Below are positions 1 to 12,029 of a stretch of 64,000 nt of DNA, piece after piece. The notes beneath the pieces are model-generated. The model was not told the origin of the DNA, did no database searches, and was given only the letters and a program-made list of their open reading frames with translations. The translations under genes were made by a program, and so were the position numbers. The stretch is from the NCBI RefSeq assembly GCF_027887165.1, contig NC_077227.1, positions 538,456,389 to 538,520,388 on the forward strand. Direction: 5' to 3'. Numbering within the stretch: position 1 is the stretch's first letter; the number at the start of each line of letters is the position of its first letter. This DNA is from Monodelphis domestica (lineage: Eukaryota; Chordata; Mammalia; Didelphimorphia; Didelphidae).

Positions 1-1459
1 GATTTGTGGGGAGGTACTAAGTTCTGTAAGTCTGTAATGTGACAGGAGATTCCATCCCTCAGGGTGTTTGTTTAACTGTGTCTGGAAATTAGACTGAGGG
101 GGAGATTTCTTTTTCCCTTGGGGTATGTATGAATGGAATTCCTTTCAGAAGAGGTATGTCAGAGTATGCGTTTCCCTTGTCTTTGGGAAAAGGAGAAGGG
201 AAAGGGGCTGGGTGTTTTCTGTGTCTGTTTGAAGAAGTAAGGGAGGAGCGTCTTTCTCTGTTGAAGAATGGAGCAGGTGGTCTGTTCTCTCACTGGGGAA
301 ATGGGTGGCAATTTTTTTTTTAACTTTTCAGGAACTGACATTTAAGTACTTTGCCTCCTGTAGTTAAATCAAAAAGTTGTTAAATGCCTTTACATTCATG
401 ATATGAGGCTATATTATATAGCTTGTGTATATTAAGGTGCACATTCAAGTCTTTTTTAAATGTTAGTTTTAATTTTCCAAATTCTGTTTTAGTTTTTCCT
501 TTTTCTTATTCTGCATAGAGTAAGATAATTACTTTCTTAGACATGAACAATGAGTTCGTGAACATGAACGTGCCAAAAACTATAGCCCAAACCACTTGGT
601 CTTCAAAAGCTTCAAGTATGAGGAAACTTTGTTATTGTTGTTTTTATTGTTTTGTGGAATATTTGGGAAAAGGAGTCGATGACTTGTGTGAAGCATTTAG
701 TATTTTTGTATAATCTCCCCACCCCCCACCCCCCAGTACAGGTAAATTTTATTTTCAATCCTTTTAAATATAGATATTCAAATATATAAACAAGAGCTTC
801 GGAAAAGCAAAGAGAATAAAAAAACCATGTAAATAGTTCACATATATAGTCAACTTTCTTAGCCATGGGGGGGAGGGTAAGATATGTGTAGACTTTTTTA
901 ACATGGAGTAACCAAATTATCCTATTGGTTTTATATTGCTTTTTAAATTTTTTTTTCTGTGTATTTATAGACTTGTTGCTGTTTTTAAATTTAATTACAT
1001 AATTGCAGTTAGAATGCATGTTATTCTTTGGAATCTGTTTCATTCTGTGTCTCTTCTTTTTGTATGTTTCCCCCTATTTCTTTGATTTCTTGTTATGGTA
1101 CACTAAGGCTGTATATGTTACTAGAAGGCCAAGACATTAAATTCAATATATGTACTGATGGAATAACTCGGCATATTGGCCCAAGTGCCTGCCGTAATCT
1201 AGAAATTTATTTTTCTTCCATTTAATTTTTGCTGTCTGGATTGTTAGCCTGAAATTCAAACAGATTTAAAGGAAGACAAATATATTTGGGGGCTTATTCA
1301 GAAAGGAATATCTGGAGTAGCTTTCTGTCTATAAGAAATTCTTTTTCCATTTGTATTCTATGTAAGGTACAGGTAGACTAAACCTATTTCCAGTGATGAT
1401 CTACAGACTACATATAAAAAATGGTATAAGGACTTAGACTGTTTATGTACTGAGGGAGG

Positions 1460-1720
1460 GATAATAACAACAATAATAAAACTGAGGTAGGATGCTGAAC
1501 TTGGTGTGTCAGTAACACCTGAATTCAAATTTGCCCTCAGACCGTGTGTAACACTGGACAAGTTATTTAATCTCTTTGTTCTTCAATTTCCTCATCTGTT
1601 AAATGGGGTTATATAATAATAGTATTTCTTCCAGGGTTGTTGGAAAGATAAAATGAGATGACATTTGTAAAATGCTTTGCAAACCTTACAGAACTATATA
1701 AATTTTAGCAGCTGTTATTA
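1460..1720 (+). repeat. MIR/core-SINE relative
   Basis: Core-SINE pattern: TGAATTCAAAT, then CAATTTCCTCATCTGTTAAATG, then TTGTAAAATGCTTTGCAAACC ending in TTATTATTA. Degenerate, + orientation. Confidence 0.7.
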
Positions 1721-1799
1721 TTACATATCTAAAGAAAATACATCAATGGAATCAATCATCAATTCATTGGTTATATTATCAATAAAGATAATACTTTGG

Positions 1800-2255
1800 T
1801 TTATTAGAAACCAGGCACAGATGAGAATTGTGTGACAGGTAGACATTAAAGGTAAAGTAAAACCATCTTGGCAAGCAGACTAAATCAGGTTGAGAGTAAC
1901 CCATAGGCCATAAACCTGTTAGTGAGTGATGGAAATGTCTACTCTAAGCATGTGAAGACTTCTCCAGAAGAAATGGGTAGATGGGAACAGTTCATTCCAG
2001 CAGTCATGAAGTCAGCTGAAGCAGGTGCTGTGGAGTGTTTAGAGCCTGGTCAGACTGTGAAGATGCCCAGGTCTTCTACTGCATCTTGGGCCATCACCAG
2101 TTGACTTGGACCCTTGTCTTATCACTAGACTTTGTTGACTCTGGAAGAGAGAGTAAGACTGAGGACTTTGTACAACTCTGTCTCACTTAAATCCAATTCA
2201 TGTGCAACTTAAGACACTGGTCTTCTTCTAAATGAAGGATAAACAACACTAGAAA
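1800..2255 (+). repeat. Unclassified marsupial retroposon
   Basis: The 3' part (GACTTTGTACAACTCTGTCTCA, then AATCCAATTCATGTGCAA, then AAATGAAGGATAAACAAC) resembles a widespread marsupial retroposon, from memory. The class is not certain and there is no intact ORF. Confidence 0.4.
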
Positions 2256-2319
2256 CTAAAGTCATGGCTTAAACTTTCATCTTTATGCAAAAAACTCCCA
2301 GATCCATAGATATATCTAT

Positions 2320-3722
2320 CTCTATCACTTTTTGTTCCTGGAGCTCAAGTCCTGCAATATGTTTCTTCCTCTAAGTCATTTCAAACTAGATATTACCTTG
2401 ATCTTAAACTCAGAATGTCCAAAATTGAACTCATCTTTCCTCCTCAATATTTCTCTTTTCCACCCTTCTATTTCTATTGAAATCAACACTGCCAACATAG
2501 TGTTTTCAGGTTTGTAACCACAGCATTATGCTGGAATCTTAATTTTCCATCTCTCCCTCCAAGTATCCAGACAGTTGCTAAATCTTGCCATTTTTAACTT
2601 CAGAGCATCTTTCTCATACTATTTCCTTCTCTTAGCTCCCAAGACTACCACCTTAGTTCAGTCACTTATTCACCTCCAGCCTAGATTACTTCAACAACCT
2701 CATTGGTGTCCTAAGTCTCTCCCTACTCCAGTACATTCTATATAGTGCTCCAAAGTAATTTTCCTTCAAGTTCAGAACTGGCCATGAGACCAACTTTGGT
2801 GCCTCTCTCTTATTTTTAGGATAAAATGTAAGTTTCTTTGCTTAACTTTTAAAGCCCTACATAATTTACCCAAATCTATCTTTCTAGGCTCTTTTGGATA
2901 TTACTCTCTTTCCTGCATTCTGTGACCCAGTCAAATAGGCCTTCTCTTCTCACAACAATACTACAGGTCCCATCTCAGTTTTCCTTTGAACTTACTGTTC
3001 CCAAGGTTGGAATGTATTACCCTCATTACCTCCACATTCATAGAGGTTCTCTTCTTTTAAGATGTAGCTCATCGGAACCAGGAAAATGTACACAGCAACA
3101 GCAGTATTGTAGAACTTTCAAATGTGATAGACTTAGCTACTACCAGCAATACAATGTTCCAGTACAGTTATGAGGGACTTATAAAAAAGAATGCTGTCCA
3201 CCTCCAGAGAAAGAACTTAAGAGTAGGAATAGAGATGAAAACATATGGTTTTTCATTTCCTTATTTGGGTATATGTTTTAGGGTTTTGGTTTTACAAGAT
3301 TATTAACTTAAAAAAATGAATAATATAGAAATATATTTTGCATGATATTACATTTATAACACTGATTCAGTTGCTTACCTGCTCTGGGAGGGGAGAAGGA
3401 AGAACAGAAGGAGACATTTTGGATCATATAATTTCAAAAAACTTATGTGGAAACTTGTTATTAAAATTTTTTTAATAATAAAATTAAATAAAAAATAAGA
3501 TGTAGCTCAGGTACCATCCTCTTGAAGCCTTTTAGGATCAGTCTACCTTGTATTTGACCACTTTGAATACATTTGTATTTATTTAATTTATATATATTTT
3601 ATGTATGCTTATTGTCTCCTCCTTAGAATGTAAGTTCGTTGGGTATAGTTGTTCTTTGTACTGGAATGCCTAACACACTGCCTGGCACATAGTAAGCACT
3701 TTATAAATATTTGTTGATTGAT
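2320..3722 (+). repeat. L2 LINE 3' portion, interrupted
   Basis: L2-like 3' region (decayed end of ORF2 and 3' UTR) running to CACATAGTAAGCACTTTATAAATATTTGTTGATTGAT, split by a retroposon at 3072-3496. Frames are broken. Confidence 0.7.
3072..3496 (+). mobile_element. Retroposon inserted in the L2, with 13-bp target duplication
   Basis: A 425-bp insertion flanked by perfect direct repeats AAGATGTAGCTCA at 3059-3071 and 3497-3509. The 3' end is A/T-rich with AATAAAATTAAATAAAAAAT. Removing it leaves a continuous L2. It resembles a high-copy marsupial retroposon but I cannot name the family. Confidence 0.75.
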
Positions 3723-4092
3723 AGAATTAGTTGAATCTCATTCTGTATGCATACACTTAAACACACAAAACACTCAATAAACATAGTTACTTAAATATAA
3801 TCTTTGTAAATTTTTCACTAGCTTAAATTTCCATGCTCCACTCCCTTCCTGCTTCAAATCTTCCTAGATTGGAATAAAACACTGTTTCTGATGCCCACAA
3901 AATATACTTCCATTTCTCCTTTCTTTTATCTTTTTTTAATTCATATTCTTAAATATATGTATATAGCTTTTATAGGTACAGTTTTATCAAACATCTACAA
4001 AAATTCTCAAATAGAATTAACTTTGTGGAGAATTTATTTCATCCTCTTTCTCACTAGGCTATTCATGCCTGAGCAACTTAATTGCCTCCTTG

Positions 4093-4304
4093 GGGCAACG
4101 AGGTGGCATAATATATGAATGCCAGGAAGAACCATGTTTTTTAGTTCAAATATGGCCTTAGTTACTAACTGTGACCTTGGACATGTCATTTAACCTTATT
4201 TGCTTAGTTTCCTCATCTGCCAATGGAGAAGGAAATGGCAAACCAGTTCAGTATCTTTGCCAAGAAAACCCCAAATGGGATCATGAATAGTTGGATATGA
4301 ACAA
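4093..4304 (+). mobile_element. tRNA-related marsupial SINE with 13-bp target duplication
   Basis: It contains CAACGAGGTGGCATAATA, TTTCCTCATCTGCCAATGGA, GCAAACCAGTTCAGTATCTT and AAAACCCCAAATGGGATCAT. Flanked by perfect AATTGCCTCCTTG at 4080-4092 and 4305-4317. Confidence 0.85.
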
Positions 4305-4467
4305 AATTGCCTCCTTGTTTTCTGACTTGAGGATTGTGAGGCAAATAAATGTCTTGAGGAGTTCCCCATTTCTGGTTCTAAGGAAGGCTGTATTTGAGCC
4401 TGCTTACACTTTTGCCATTCTGGGTTTGCTCCCTCCTAAAGCTTGCTTTCTCTTCTCCCATTCCCTT

Positions 4468-4704
4468 TAAGTGCCAAACAAAGGAGTTTATATTTGGTCC
4501 CAGAAATAACAGGGAGCCATTGGAATCTATTGAGCAGGGACAGACTGACAGTTCAGGAAAATACTTTGGCAGTTATGTGGCAGCTGGATTGAAATGGGGA
4601 GAAACTTGAGGCAAACAATTGATACAGTCCAGGCAAGAATTGATGGGTCCAGACTAGAATTCTGGTTGTGTGATTGGAATAAGGGGGACATGAGAAATGC
4701 AGTG
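4468..4704 (+). repeat. 237-bp duplicate, copy A
   Basis: Near-identical, gap-free match to 5698-5934, offset exactly 1230 bp, with four differences by eye. Flanks differ on both sides. Copy A lacks the extended element that surrounds copy B, so A looks like the derived copy. Confidence 0.9.
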
Positions 4705-5239
4705 ATTTAAAGGTGGTTCAGGACCCACAAGATTCAGTATCTAAAGAACTTCATTTATCATATAGTATTCTATTTGTTAGCATATACTAACATACAAAGT
4801 TAATATTGATTGATCATTATAGAATTGACAATAGCTTTCATAGGGGAAAAATACATGATAGAACCACAGAGCTGGATAGGATTTCATAAGTCATGTATGC
4901 TTAGTTCAACTGAATTGTAATGAATTGTATAATTTAGGAAAATTATGAGTCATACAAGCTTAGTCATATGATACGGTGCAGCTGGGGTGTATTAAAATCA
5001 CTCTGATTTCAAAATTGTTTTTCTTTATGTGTTGCTTTTAAAAAAGATATGAGAAGAGGAAAAGTATAATTCATAAATTAAGGATGAAAATTTGTGTGTT
5101 AGAAATGTGCATTTTGAAATCTTATTTATCTAGGTTTCAATTATCAGTTGGTAATTGTCTACATATTAATTCTTGCTTTTAAGTTATTCATAGCACCTAT
5201 TTTGGCTTCATACTTTTATTGATAGCTCAAATACTCTAT

Positions 5240-5960
5240 CAATCATAAAATATTTATTAATCATTATGTGTCAGGCACTGTGCTAAATGCCAGTACTAAA
5301 AAAAAAAAAGCAAAAACAATCTCTTTTCTTAAGGAACTTAAATTCTAATTAGGAAGGCAGCATATGTATATAATATGTATGTGTTAATCGTGTAGATGAA
5401 AAGTAGATATAAAATTGCCTTAGTAGGGAAGGCACTAGTTGTGGAGGGAACAGGGAAAGACTTCCTTCAGAAAGTGGTGCTTGAACTGATTCTTGAAGGA
5501 AGCCAGAAATTTTAAGATGTGGTGAAGAGGGAGAACATTTCAGGTTTGGGGGACAGCCAGTATACACAGAAAAGGGAAATGGGGAGTTGTAGTCAATGAA
5601 TAGGAAGTAGGCCAGTATGGCAGTATGGATGGATGATAGGGTATGAGGAAGAGAGTAGAGTATAGGAAAGCTAGGAAGACTGAATTGTAAAGAGCTGTAA
5701 GTGCCAAACAAAGGAGTTTATATTTGGTCCCAGAAATAATAGGGAGCCATTGGAATCTATTGGGCAGGGACAGACTGACAGTTCAGGAAAATACTTTGGC
5801 AGTTATGTGGCAGCTGGATTGAAATGGGGAGAAACTTGAGGCAAACAATTGATACAGTCCAGGCAAGAATTGATGAGTCCAGACTAGAATTCTGGTTGTA
5901 TGATTGGAATAAGGGGGACATGAGAAATGCAGTGGCAATTGATTGGTTAAGTGTGGTGAA
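5240..5960 (+). repeat. Ancient interspersed repeat (contains duplicate copy B at 5698-5934)
   Basis: Starts TTTATTAATCATTATGTGTCAGGCACTGTGCTAAATGCC and continues through GGAAGGCACTAG, GGAGGGA and GGGGGACAGCCAGTATAC into the 237-bp segment at 5698-5934. Related copies appear near 26040-26300, 30390-30870 and 46030-46110. Class not recognised. Confidence 0.6.
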
Positions 5961-6399
5961 TTTTCATTGATGGAACTAGAGCCATGAGATTCTGAATAAA
6001 TTTATGTCAGTAACACTGATTGTAATCTTGAATGATACTGAGGTCTTGTACTAACCTGTACCAGGAAAGCTCTGGAGCCAAAGATTCATGGCAGCAATGC
6101 AAAACTGAAAACTCACTTAGACATGCTCTTGGGAAACACAGTATTGTAGTAGAAGTATTGACTTTGAGTTCTGGACCAATGATGCCACTTATCAGTGTGA
6201 CTTGCTAGTAATACCAACTCCCTTAACTAGAGCTTAAATTTTATCATTTATAAAATTGTGTTGTAACATGTATGGTATTTCTCTCACAGAGCATGTATTT
6301 TACAAGGCAGTCATGAGAACCAAGTAAGATAACATAAGCATAGTGCTTTTTAACTTATTAAGAACTGTATAAATATGAGTTATTCTTTATTCCCTTGCC

Positions 6400-6570
6400 A
6401 ACAGAGTGAAGCAGTCTTCTTATTTGAGGAAAGTATTTGAAATACAGTTGGAGAAAATCGGTTTTGAACAAATCACTTAGCTTCCTAAGACTTTAATTAT
6501 TGTCTGTAAATGGGGGGGGGGGTGGACTTTTGAGATGACTTCCAAAGTGACTTCCAGCTCTGAAATCATA
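6400..6570 (+). repeat. MIR-like fragment
   Basis: Weak core-SINE pattern (GAACAAATCACTTAGCTTCC, then TGTCTGTAAATGG) with a run of ten Gs at about 6512. Confidence 0.4.
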
Positions 6571-6719
6571 AATATAAATAGACTACTGAAAAGAAAATAG
6601 GTATGTGCATTTGTGTGTGGACTGAAGGAATGGCATCATCGAAGTAGAACACAATAGTGAGAAGAATGAATAGCATTCTTATAGTTTAAGATGTGGCTAG
6701 GTGCCATGATTTACTAACA

Positions 6720-7240
6720 TCTTTTCTTCTGCCCTATCCACATTTATTGGCCAACCCTTTTGTCCTGTGCCATTTTTTGATGATTCCAGAGTCAAGTTCC
6801 AGACCCAAAGTTAAAAATCTATAAATTGTTCTTAGTTTCTGTGCTGTAAGACTTGAACTGAAGAGGTACCCTCTCATCACCAGTTACCATCTTCCATTCT
6901 TCCCTCAAGATTTGGGGGATTTTACCTTTTCATGTCTAGAACTCCAACCCTATGTTTTCTCTATACTTACTGGTGGTTGCCTGAGCTCCACCCACCTTCA
7001 CTTAACCAGCTACTCATACTCTAAATGCTTACTCCTGTTTCCCCTTTTCACTTGCCTTTCCTGGAACCATAATCAAACCCACTCTGAAATAAGTCCTGGA
7101 AACTCTAGGGCTCCACTCCCCTATATGTGTTGTCTCTTCTTCTCAGAATGTAATTTCCTTTTGGGTGGAGCTTTCTTCCCTTTTGAATTGAATCTTTAGT
7201 GCTTGTAAGAATTCTGGCACTTAGTAAGTGCTAAACCAAT
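6720..7240 (+). repeat. L2 LINE 3' fragment
   Basis: L2-like: CAGAATGTAATTTCCTTTTGGG, then TTCTGGCACTTAGTAAGTGC, typical of the L2 3' end in + orientation. Confidence 0.55.
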
Positions 7241-7429
7241 TTTTTTTAATTCATGCCATTCATGGAACTTGGAGGTATTAAGTAACCAGGCAAAATTACC
7301 CACAAGATCCCATCCATAGCTTCAGAAGATGGCTTTGGGCTGTCAGAAGTGGATGCCATACATGTTACAGAACAGGCATAGAGACATGGCTGACAACTAA
7401 TTCCTATGGTGTCCTTAGATCTCATGTAC

Positions 7430-7979
7430 CTGGCACTGGAATATCCCAGGCAGCTGAACAGATGGAAACTGTGTCACATTTGTGTTGTATGATGAGAAAC
7501 ATAAGATTAGGAAACTCTACGTTACGTGATCATGAAGAACCCAGAAGTGGAGTTGTGTGGATACAGTATCACTCACACTTCAGAAAGCAAAATTAATTTT
7601 TGCATTCAGACTAAGAGGGGGTCTTCCAGCTGTTGAGCCTTTTTGGCAAGGCCTTAATGAGCTCATGGATGTTTGTCAACATGTGCTTAATAAATTTGAA
7701 GCAAGTATAAAGAACTATAAAGATCAAAAAGAAGTTGAAATGGAATAGTTAATCTGCCTTTGATCAGATTAGAATGTGGACCTGTGTATTGTTACCTCAT
7801 TTTATAGAATTGATCTGTTCCTTAAAAAGTTATCTCTGGGGTCAATTTGTGTATATTGAATCCTATTTTTACAGTTATTTTCATTATAATATACTATGTA
7901 TAAAGAACGGACACAATACTTAATGAAATTACACCTAAAGCAATAAACCTGAAACAAGGGAAAGCCTATCAAAAAAAAA
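7430..7979 (+). pseudogene. POLR1D: POLR1D processed pseudogene
   Basis: Intronless decayed copy of the mRNA for POLR1D, the RPAC2 subunit shared by RNA polymerases I and III. Readable pieces, in three shifted frames, include [30 protein letters not shown] and [20 protein letters not shown] followed by [16 protein letters not shown]. The gap-free C-terminal part ends at a stop at 7746-7748. A 3' UTR-like tail follows, with AATAAA at 7942 and a 9-A run at 7971-7979. No introns, frameshifts and an A tail indicate retrotransposition. The 5' limit is approximate and no target duplication was found. Confidence 0.85.
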
Positions 7980-8127
7980 TGTTCCTTACAACCCTGTGAT
8001 GTAGGTGCTATTATTATCACCATTTGAGGCAAATAGAGGTTGTGACTTGCCCAGGGGCATATAGTATCTAAGGTTAGATTTGAATTCAGGTCCAAGACTC
8101 TATCCACTGTGTCACCTAGCTGCCCTT
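7980..8127 (-). repeat. tRNA/MIR-type SINE fragment
   Basis: Reverse complement of a SINE: GTGACTTGCCCAGGGGCATA, TTTGAATTCAGGTCCAAGAC, CCACTGTGTCACCTAGCTGCC. It abuts the A tail of the POLR1D pseudogene. Confidence 0.7.
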
Positions 8128-8394
8128 AAAGGGACAATCAGAAAAGTTATGAAGGCAAAGGGGGGAAAAAAGCCTTTAAGCATAGAAACATAATTATCAA
8201 CAGCATAAATATCAGACACGAATGTACTTTGGAGCAGCTAAAACCTCAGTGAACTGATTTATAATGTATTTGCTTGCCAGAGGTATATTTATTGATCTGT
8301 GATTCTTCATACCTTAGGGGGAGGGGTGGTCGGGAATGGGGAAAAAATATCAACTTATATTTCTCTGAGAAGTTAAAAAAAATCTTAGGCCATG

Positions 8395-8830
8395 TAAATG
8401 ATCAGTAGGATCAGAGGTTTCATAGAATTTAGAGCTGGAAGGGATCTTGAAGTTCAACCTTCATATTTTCAGATGAACAGAAACATTGAATTTTTAACTG
8501 ACTTGCCCAAAATAATAAATGTAGTAAGTATTCAAAGTGAGATTGGAACCCAGATCCCTGGACTGCAAATCTATGGTATGACACTTAGTCCCCTAAAAAA
8601 AGCCCTTCTAAATTGTAGGGATTAGGATAGTGGTTCGACTTTTGATTTAATTGGTATAGAAAATGCTTAAGTATTGTCTCTTCAACTTAGAATTATAGAA
8701 AGTTTCCTAGAGCACTGAGAGAATTAAATCACCTGGCTAGAGTTGCTCAGTCAGAGACAGGATTTGAACTCTGAGTTTTCTGGCTTTGAGACCCGCTCTA
8801 TCCATTCTACCTCTCTTCTGAATTCTAGGA
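8395..8830 (+). repeat. MIR3-like fragments
   Basis: CATAGAATTTAGAGCTGGAAGG, then ATTTTCAGATGAACAGAAAC and GACTTGCCC; a second piece near 8740-8820 has CAGGATTTGAACTCTGAG. The ORF at 8398-8625 is a by-product of this repeat. Confidence 0.55.
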
Positions 8831-9218
8831 CAAAGTTGTTAGAAAACTATCTAATATCTGGTATAGGTAGCATTTTAATTTTCAGTCAAATTTATTAAAG
8901 TTGGATTTTTAAATATAAATTATGTCCACTTGAATTCTTTTTGTAATTAATGTATACATCTTTTATAAGATTAGGAGTTCTTTAGTGAAGGAATTAATAT
9001 AAGAAAATTATTTGTTAGGAAATTCCACTGAAAAATATGATCTTTTAAATGAACTATTTAAAACAGTCTTTTCTCTAATCATTGGCTTTCTAGTTCAGAG
9101 CTTCTAAGATGATACAATTGGACTTCATTTATTCAACATTTATATCTACTATATGGAAAACATTATATTAGGTGCTATGGGGTATAAGAGGGGAAAAAAA
9201 GAGTTATTTTATAAAAGT

Positions 9219-10070
9219 TGTACTGGATTATTTAAGAATAGGGTCTCCAGGAATTTATTTTATTCCAAAGAGATTTATTTACAAGTTTATTTACAAAATA
9301 TAGAAAGAGTAAAATAAGAAAATCAAAGAGAGGATAGGGTAAGATATCTAGCCTGAACACGAAGTAATTTACTCCTGGCCCCCTGACTCAATCCAGGCAG
9401 GGAGAGTTGGTTCTTAGCTGGAGAGGCCTCAGCAAAGCTGAGGACCTGGGGAAGTCTCTCCTGAGGCTAGTCTGTTCAGAAAATCCAGGAAAGGAGTCAG
9501 CTTTTTTTCACTTAACCACGTGTCAGTCCAAAAGAAGAGATTTAGGGACAGTTTCATGAGGAATAGGGTCTTAGGTCCAGTCAGCAAATTCTTCTTCAGC
9601 CTCCAACTCCAACTCAGATCTCCAGAGGAAGTCAGAAGTTCTCTCTGAAGATCTCAGACAATTCTCCCATGAATCTCAAGACGGTTCTTCTCCACAGGAA
9701 ATTGTAACTCCCTTTTAAAGACACTTCTTTGCGTCACTTCCTGTGCCTTCCTCCAATTTTTGCATCTACCAATTACTGTGGAAGCCTTACTTTAGGACTG
9801 CCCAGGGGTAGTCAGTTTGATTCTGATTCGTCACCCACTATCCCACACATAGGTCACAGACCTCCCCAACTCGAGTATGAATGGGGTGTTTACACCTTTC
9901 TTGATTAAATCTAAAAAATGGGAAGATCTCCCCATCCAACTTTAAGTAGGGTGTTTACACTTTTGGTGCTTAAATCTAAAAATGGGCAGGGGAGTTAATT
10001 TCATTTTCACAATCAGGGGAGAGTTAATTTCATTTTCACAATCAGGGAAGAATTAAATTAAATTTTCACA
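9219..10070 (-). mobile_element. Solo LTR of an endogenous retrovirus
   Basis: On the - strand it begins TGTGAAAATT and has a promoter-like TTTAAAAGGGAG, a GC-rich middle, and AATAAA-type signals before its end. The U3 side carries three near copies of a roughly 30-bp unit (GGGGAGTTAATTTCATTTTC) at about 9985-10070. No retroviral genes adjoin. The 9219 boundary is uncertain. Confidence 0.65.
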
Positions 10071-10249
10071 GGGGAGAAGGGTGATAGAATGAGGAATAAA
10101 ACTTGATCTTTGCCATTGGGCAGCTTATATTGTAGTTGGCATGAGAAAACAATAAAGTAGACATTGATAAGTGGCATAAAGAGAGGTACAGTCTGCTTTT
10201 GAGAGTTAAGAAGAGGAATGTCATCTGTAAGAAATTTAAAACTAGACTG

Positions 10250-10560
10250 GCTTCTTTCTTCTGCCCATTATTCTATTACTTTTAAAAGATCATCTCACTT
10301 CCATCCTGCTCACTACTTCCTCTGAAATGAATAGGATTTCTTCTGATTTCTTGTCAGTGTGTTATTAGTGAGTTACCCCTGATGGAGGCACCCCCTAAAA
10401 CAGGCCCTTCTTATTTTTTGCTGAGATTACCACAACAGCCTCCCTACTGATTTCCTTGTCTTCATTCCCTTCTTTCTGTCTCTTATACTGTTAAAAGATC
10501 TTATCATGGTAATCTTCTCAGAACCTTTCTGTCCTTAAAATCCCTTTTATAGATGGTATG
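10250..10560 (+). repeat. L2-like fragment
   Basis: Pyrimidine-rich L2-style sequence (CCACAACAGCCTCCCTACTGA, then CTTAAAATCCCTTTTATAG). Degenerate. Confidence 0.4.
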
Positions 10561-10759
10561 GTTTTCTAGGAAAAGGACATTTGAACATGACTAAATCTTT
10601 GTGTAGAATAGGTCAAAGATATAGAGGATAGTGAATGGGATTAGGAAACTCTTATTAGGAGACTCTTCCTGTAACTTGTGCTTCAGTGGTGACCAAAAGT
10701 ATATGTATGCAAGCAATATGCAAGCAAAGTGAAGCAGAATGAAGCAAGCAAGAGAACCA

Positions 10760-11090
10760 ATAGCAGAGTGTGGTAAAAAAGAGCTATGGATTTGGAGTTA
10801 GATGGCTGGGGTTTGAATCCTGGCTTTGCTATCTGCTGTTTACCTCAAACAAATCACTTAACTTCTTTCAGCTTCAGTTAACTTCATTAAAATAAGGAGT
10901 TTGAATTAGTTTAGATGATCTTTCATATTATAGTTTGACATTATTTAGAACTGGAGGGGATTTTTAAAAGATTATTTAGGTCATTTTACAAATGAGGAAA
11001 CTGAGACTCAGAGAGTTAAACTGATTTCCTCAGGACTTTATAGCTAGAAAATGATAGAACTAGGAATCTAGTGCTTTTTCCATGAGATTT
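10760..11090 (+). repeat. MIR and MIR3 fragments
   Basis: 10760-10930 has GGGGTTTGAATCCTGGC and CACTTAACTTC; 10945-11090 has AGAACTGGAGGGGATTTTTA and TTACAAATGAGGAAACTGAG. Two adjacent old SINE pieces. Confidence 0.65.
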
Positions 11091-11479
11091 TTTTTTCCTT
11101 TAATGTGTATGGTTCCTAAATAAATCTTGCAACTAAAGTAACTGAGTAATTATAGTAAAGTTGTGTTATATCTACTCTAGTGTGAAATTAATGGAAAATC
11201 GGGGAAAACAATAGGTGCCATAGCAACCTGGTGTCTGGTATTTGTAGTCCTACTTTGCTGCTGATACTGTGAGCTTTTTTATCCTTCATGTTTTCTGATG
11301 GTTATAAGTTTTTAGGTTTGAAGAATAGCTTTACTATAACTGCTTTAGTTTTTTTAGTATTTATTGATGTTACTTTTTACTCTTCTGTCACTTTGCAATG
11401 ACTCCCCTAATAATAACACTTCTCTTATTAGTAATAAAGAATTTTATGTTTTGTGTTTTATCAAATACTGAGTTATTCT

Positions 11480-12020
11480 ATCATAGAAAAAGGAATTGAA
11501 CAAACCATCAAAGAACTTCCTAAAAAGCCCTAGGGCTAGAGAGAGTCCCAAGTGAATTCTACCAAACATTCAAAGAACTACTCTTTCCAGTACTAGATAA
11601 ACTATTTGGAAAAATAGGGGAAGAGATTCCTCCTAACTCTTTATGATACAAATATGATACTGAAACCTAAACCAGGAAGAGCTAAAACAGAGAAAGAAAA
11701 TTATAGCCCACTATCTCTAATGAACACTGATGCAAAATTTTTAAATAAAATATATCACAAGAATCATATACCACAATCAGGTGAGTTTTATAACAGAAAT
11801 GCTGAGATTGTTCAGTATTAGGAAAACCATCAGCATAATTGGCCATGTCAATAACAAAATGAACAGAAACTATATTATTATTTCAATAGGTGCAGAAAAT
11901 TTTTTGACAAAATATAACACCCATTCCTTATAAAAACATTTAAAAAATTGTAATAAATGGAACCTCTGTTAAAGTGATAAATGGCATCTAAAACCACCAT
12001 CAAGGACTGTCTATAATCAA
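11480..12020 (+). repeat. L1 ORF2 reverse-transcriptase fragment
   Basis: Translating with frameshifts gives L1 ORF2-like pieces: [51 protein letters not shown]. Interrupted by stops and not coding now. Confidence 0.8.
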
Positions 12021-12029
12021 GTACTAGTT

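Noticed and set aside
7557-7748. A 63-codon ORF with good POLR1D similarity, as a functional gene
   Set aside because: Upstream coding parts are in other frames with stops, and the copy is intronless with an A run: a processed pseudogene.
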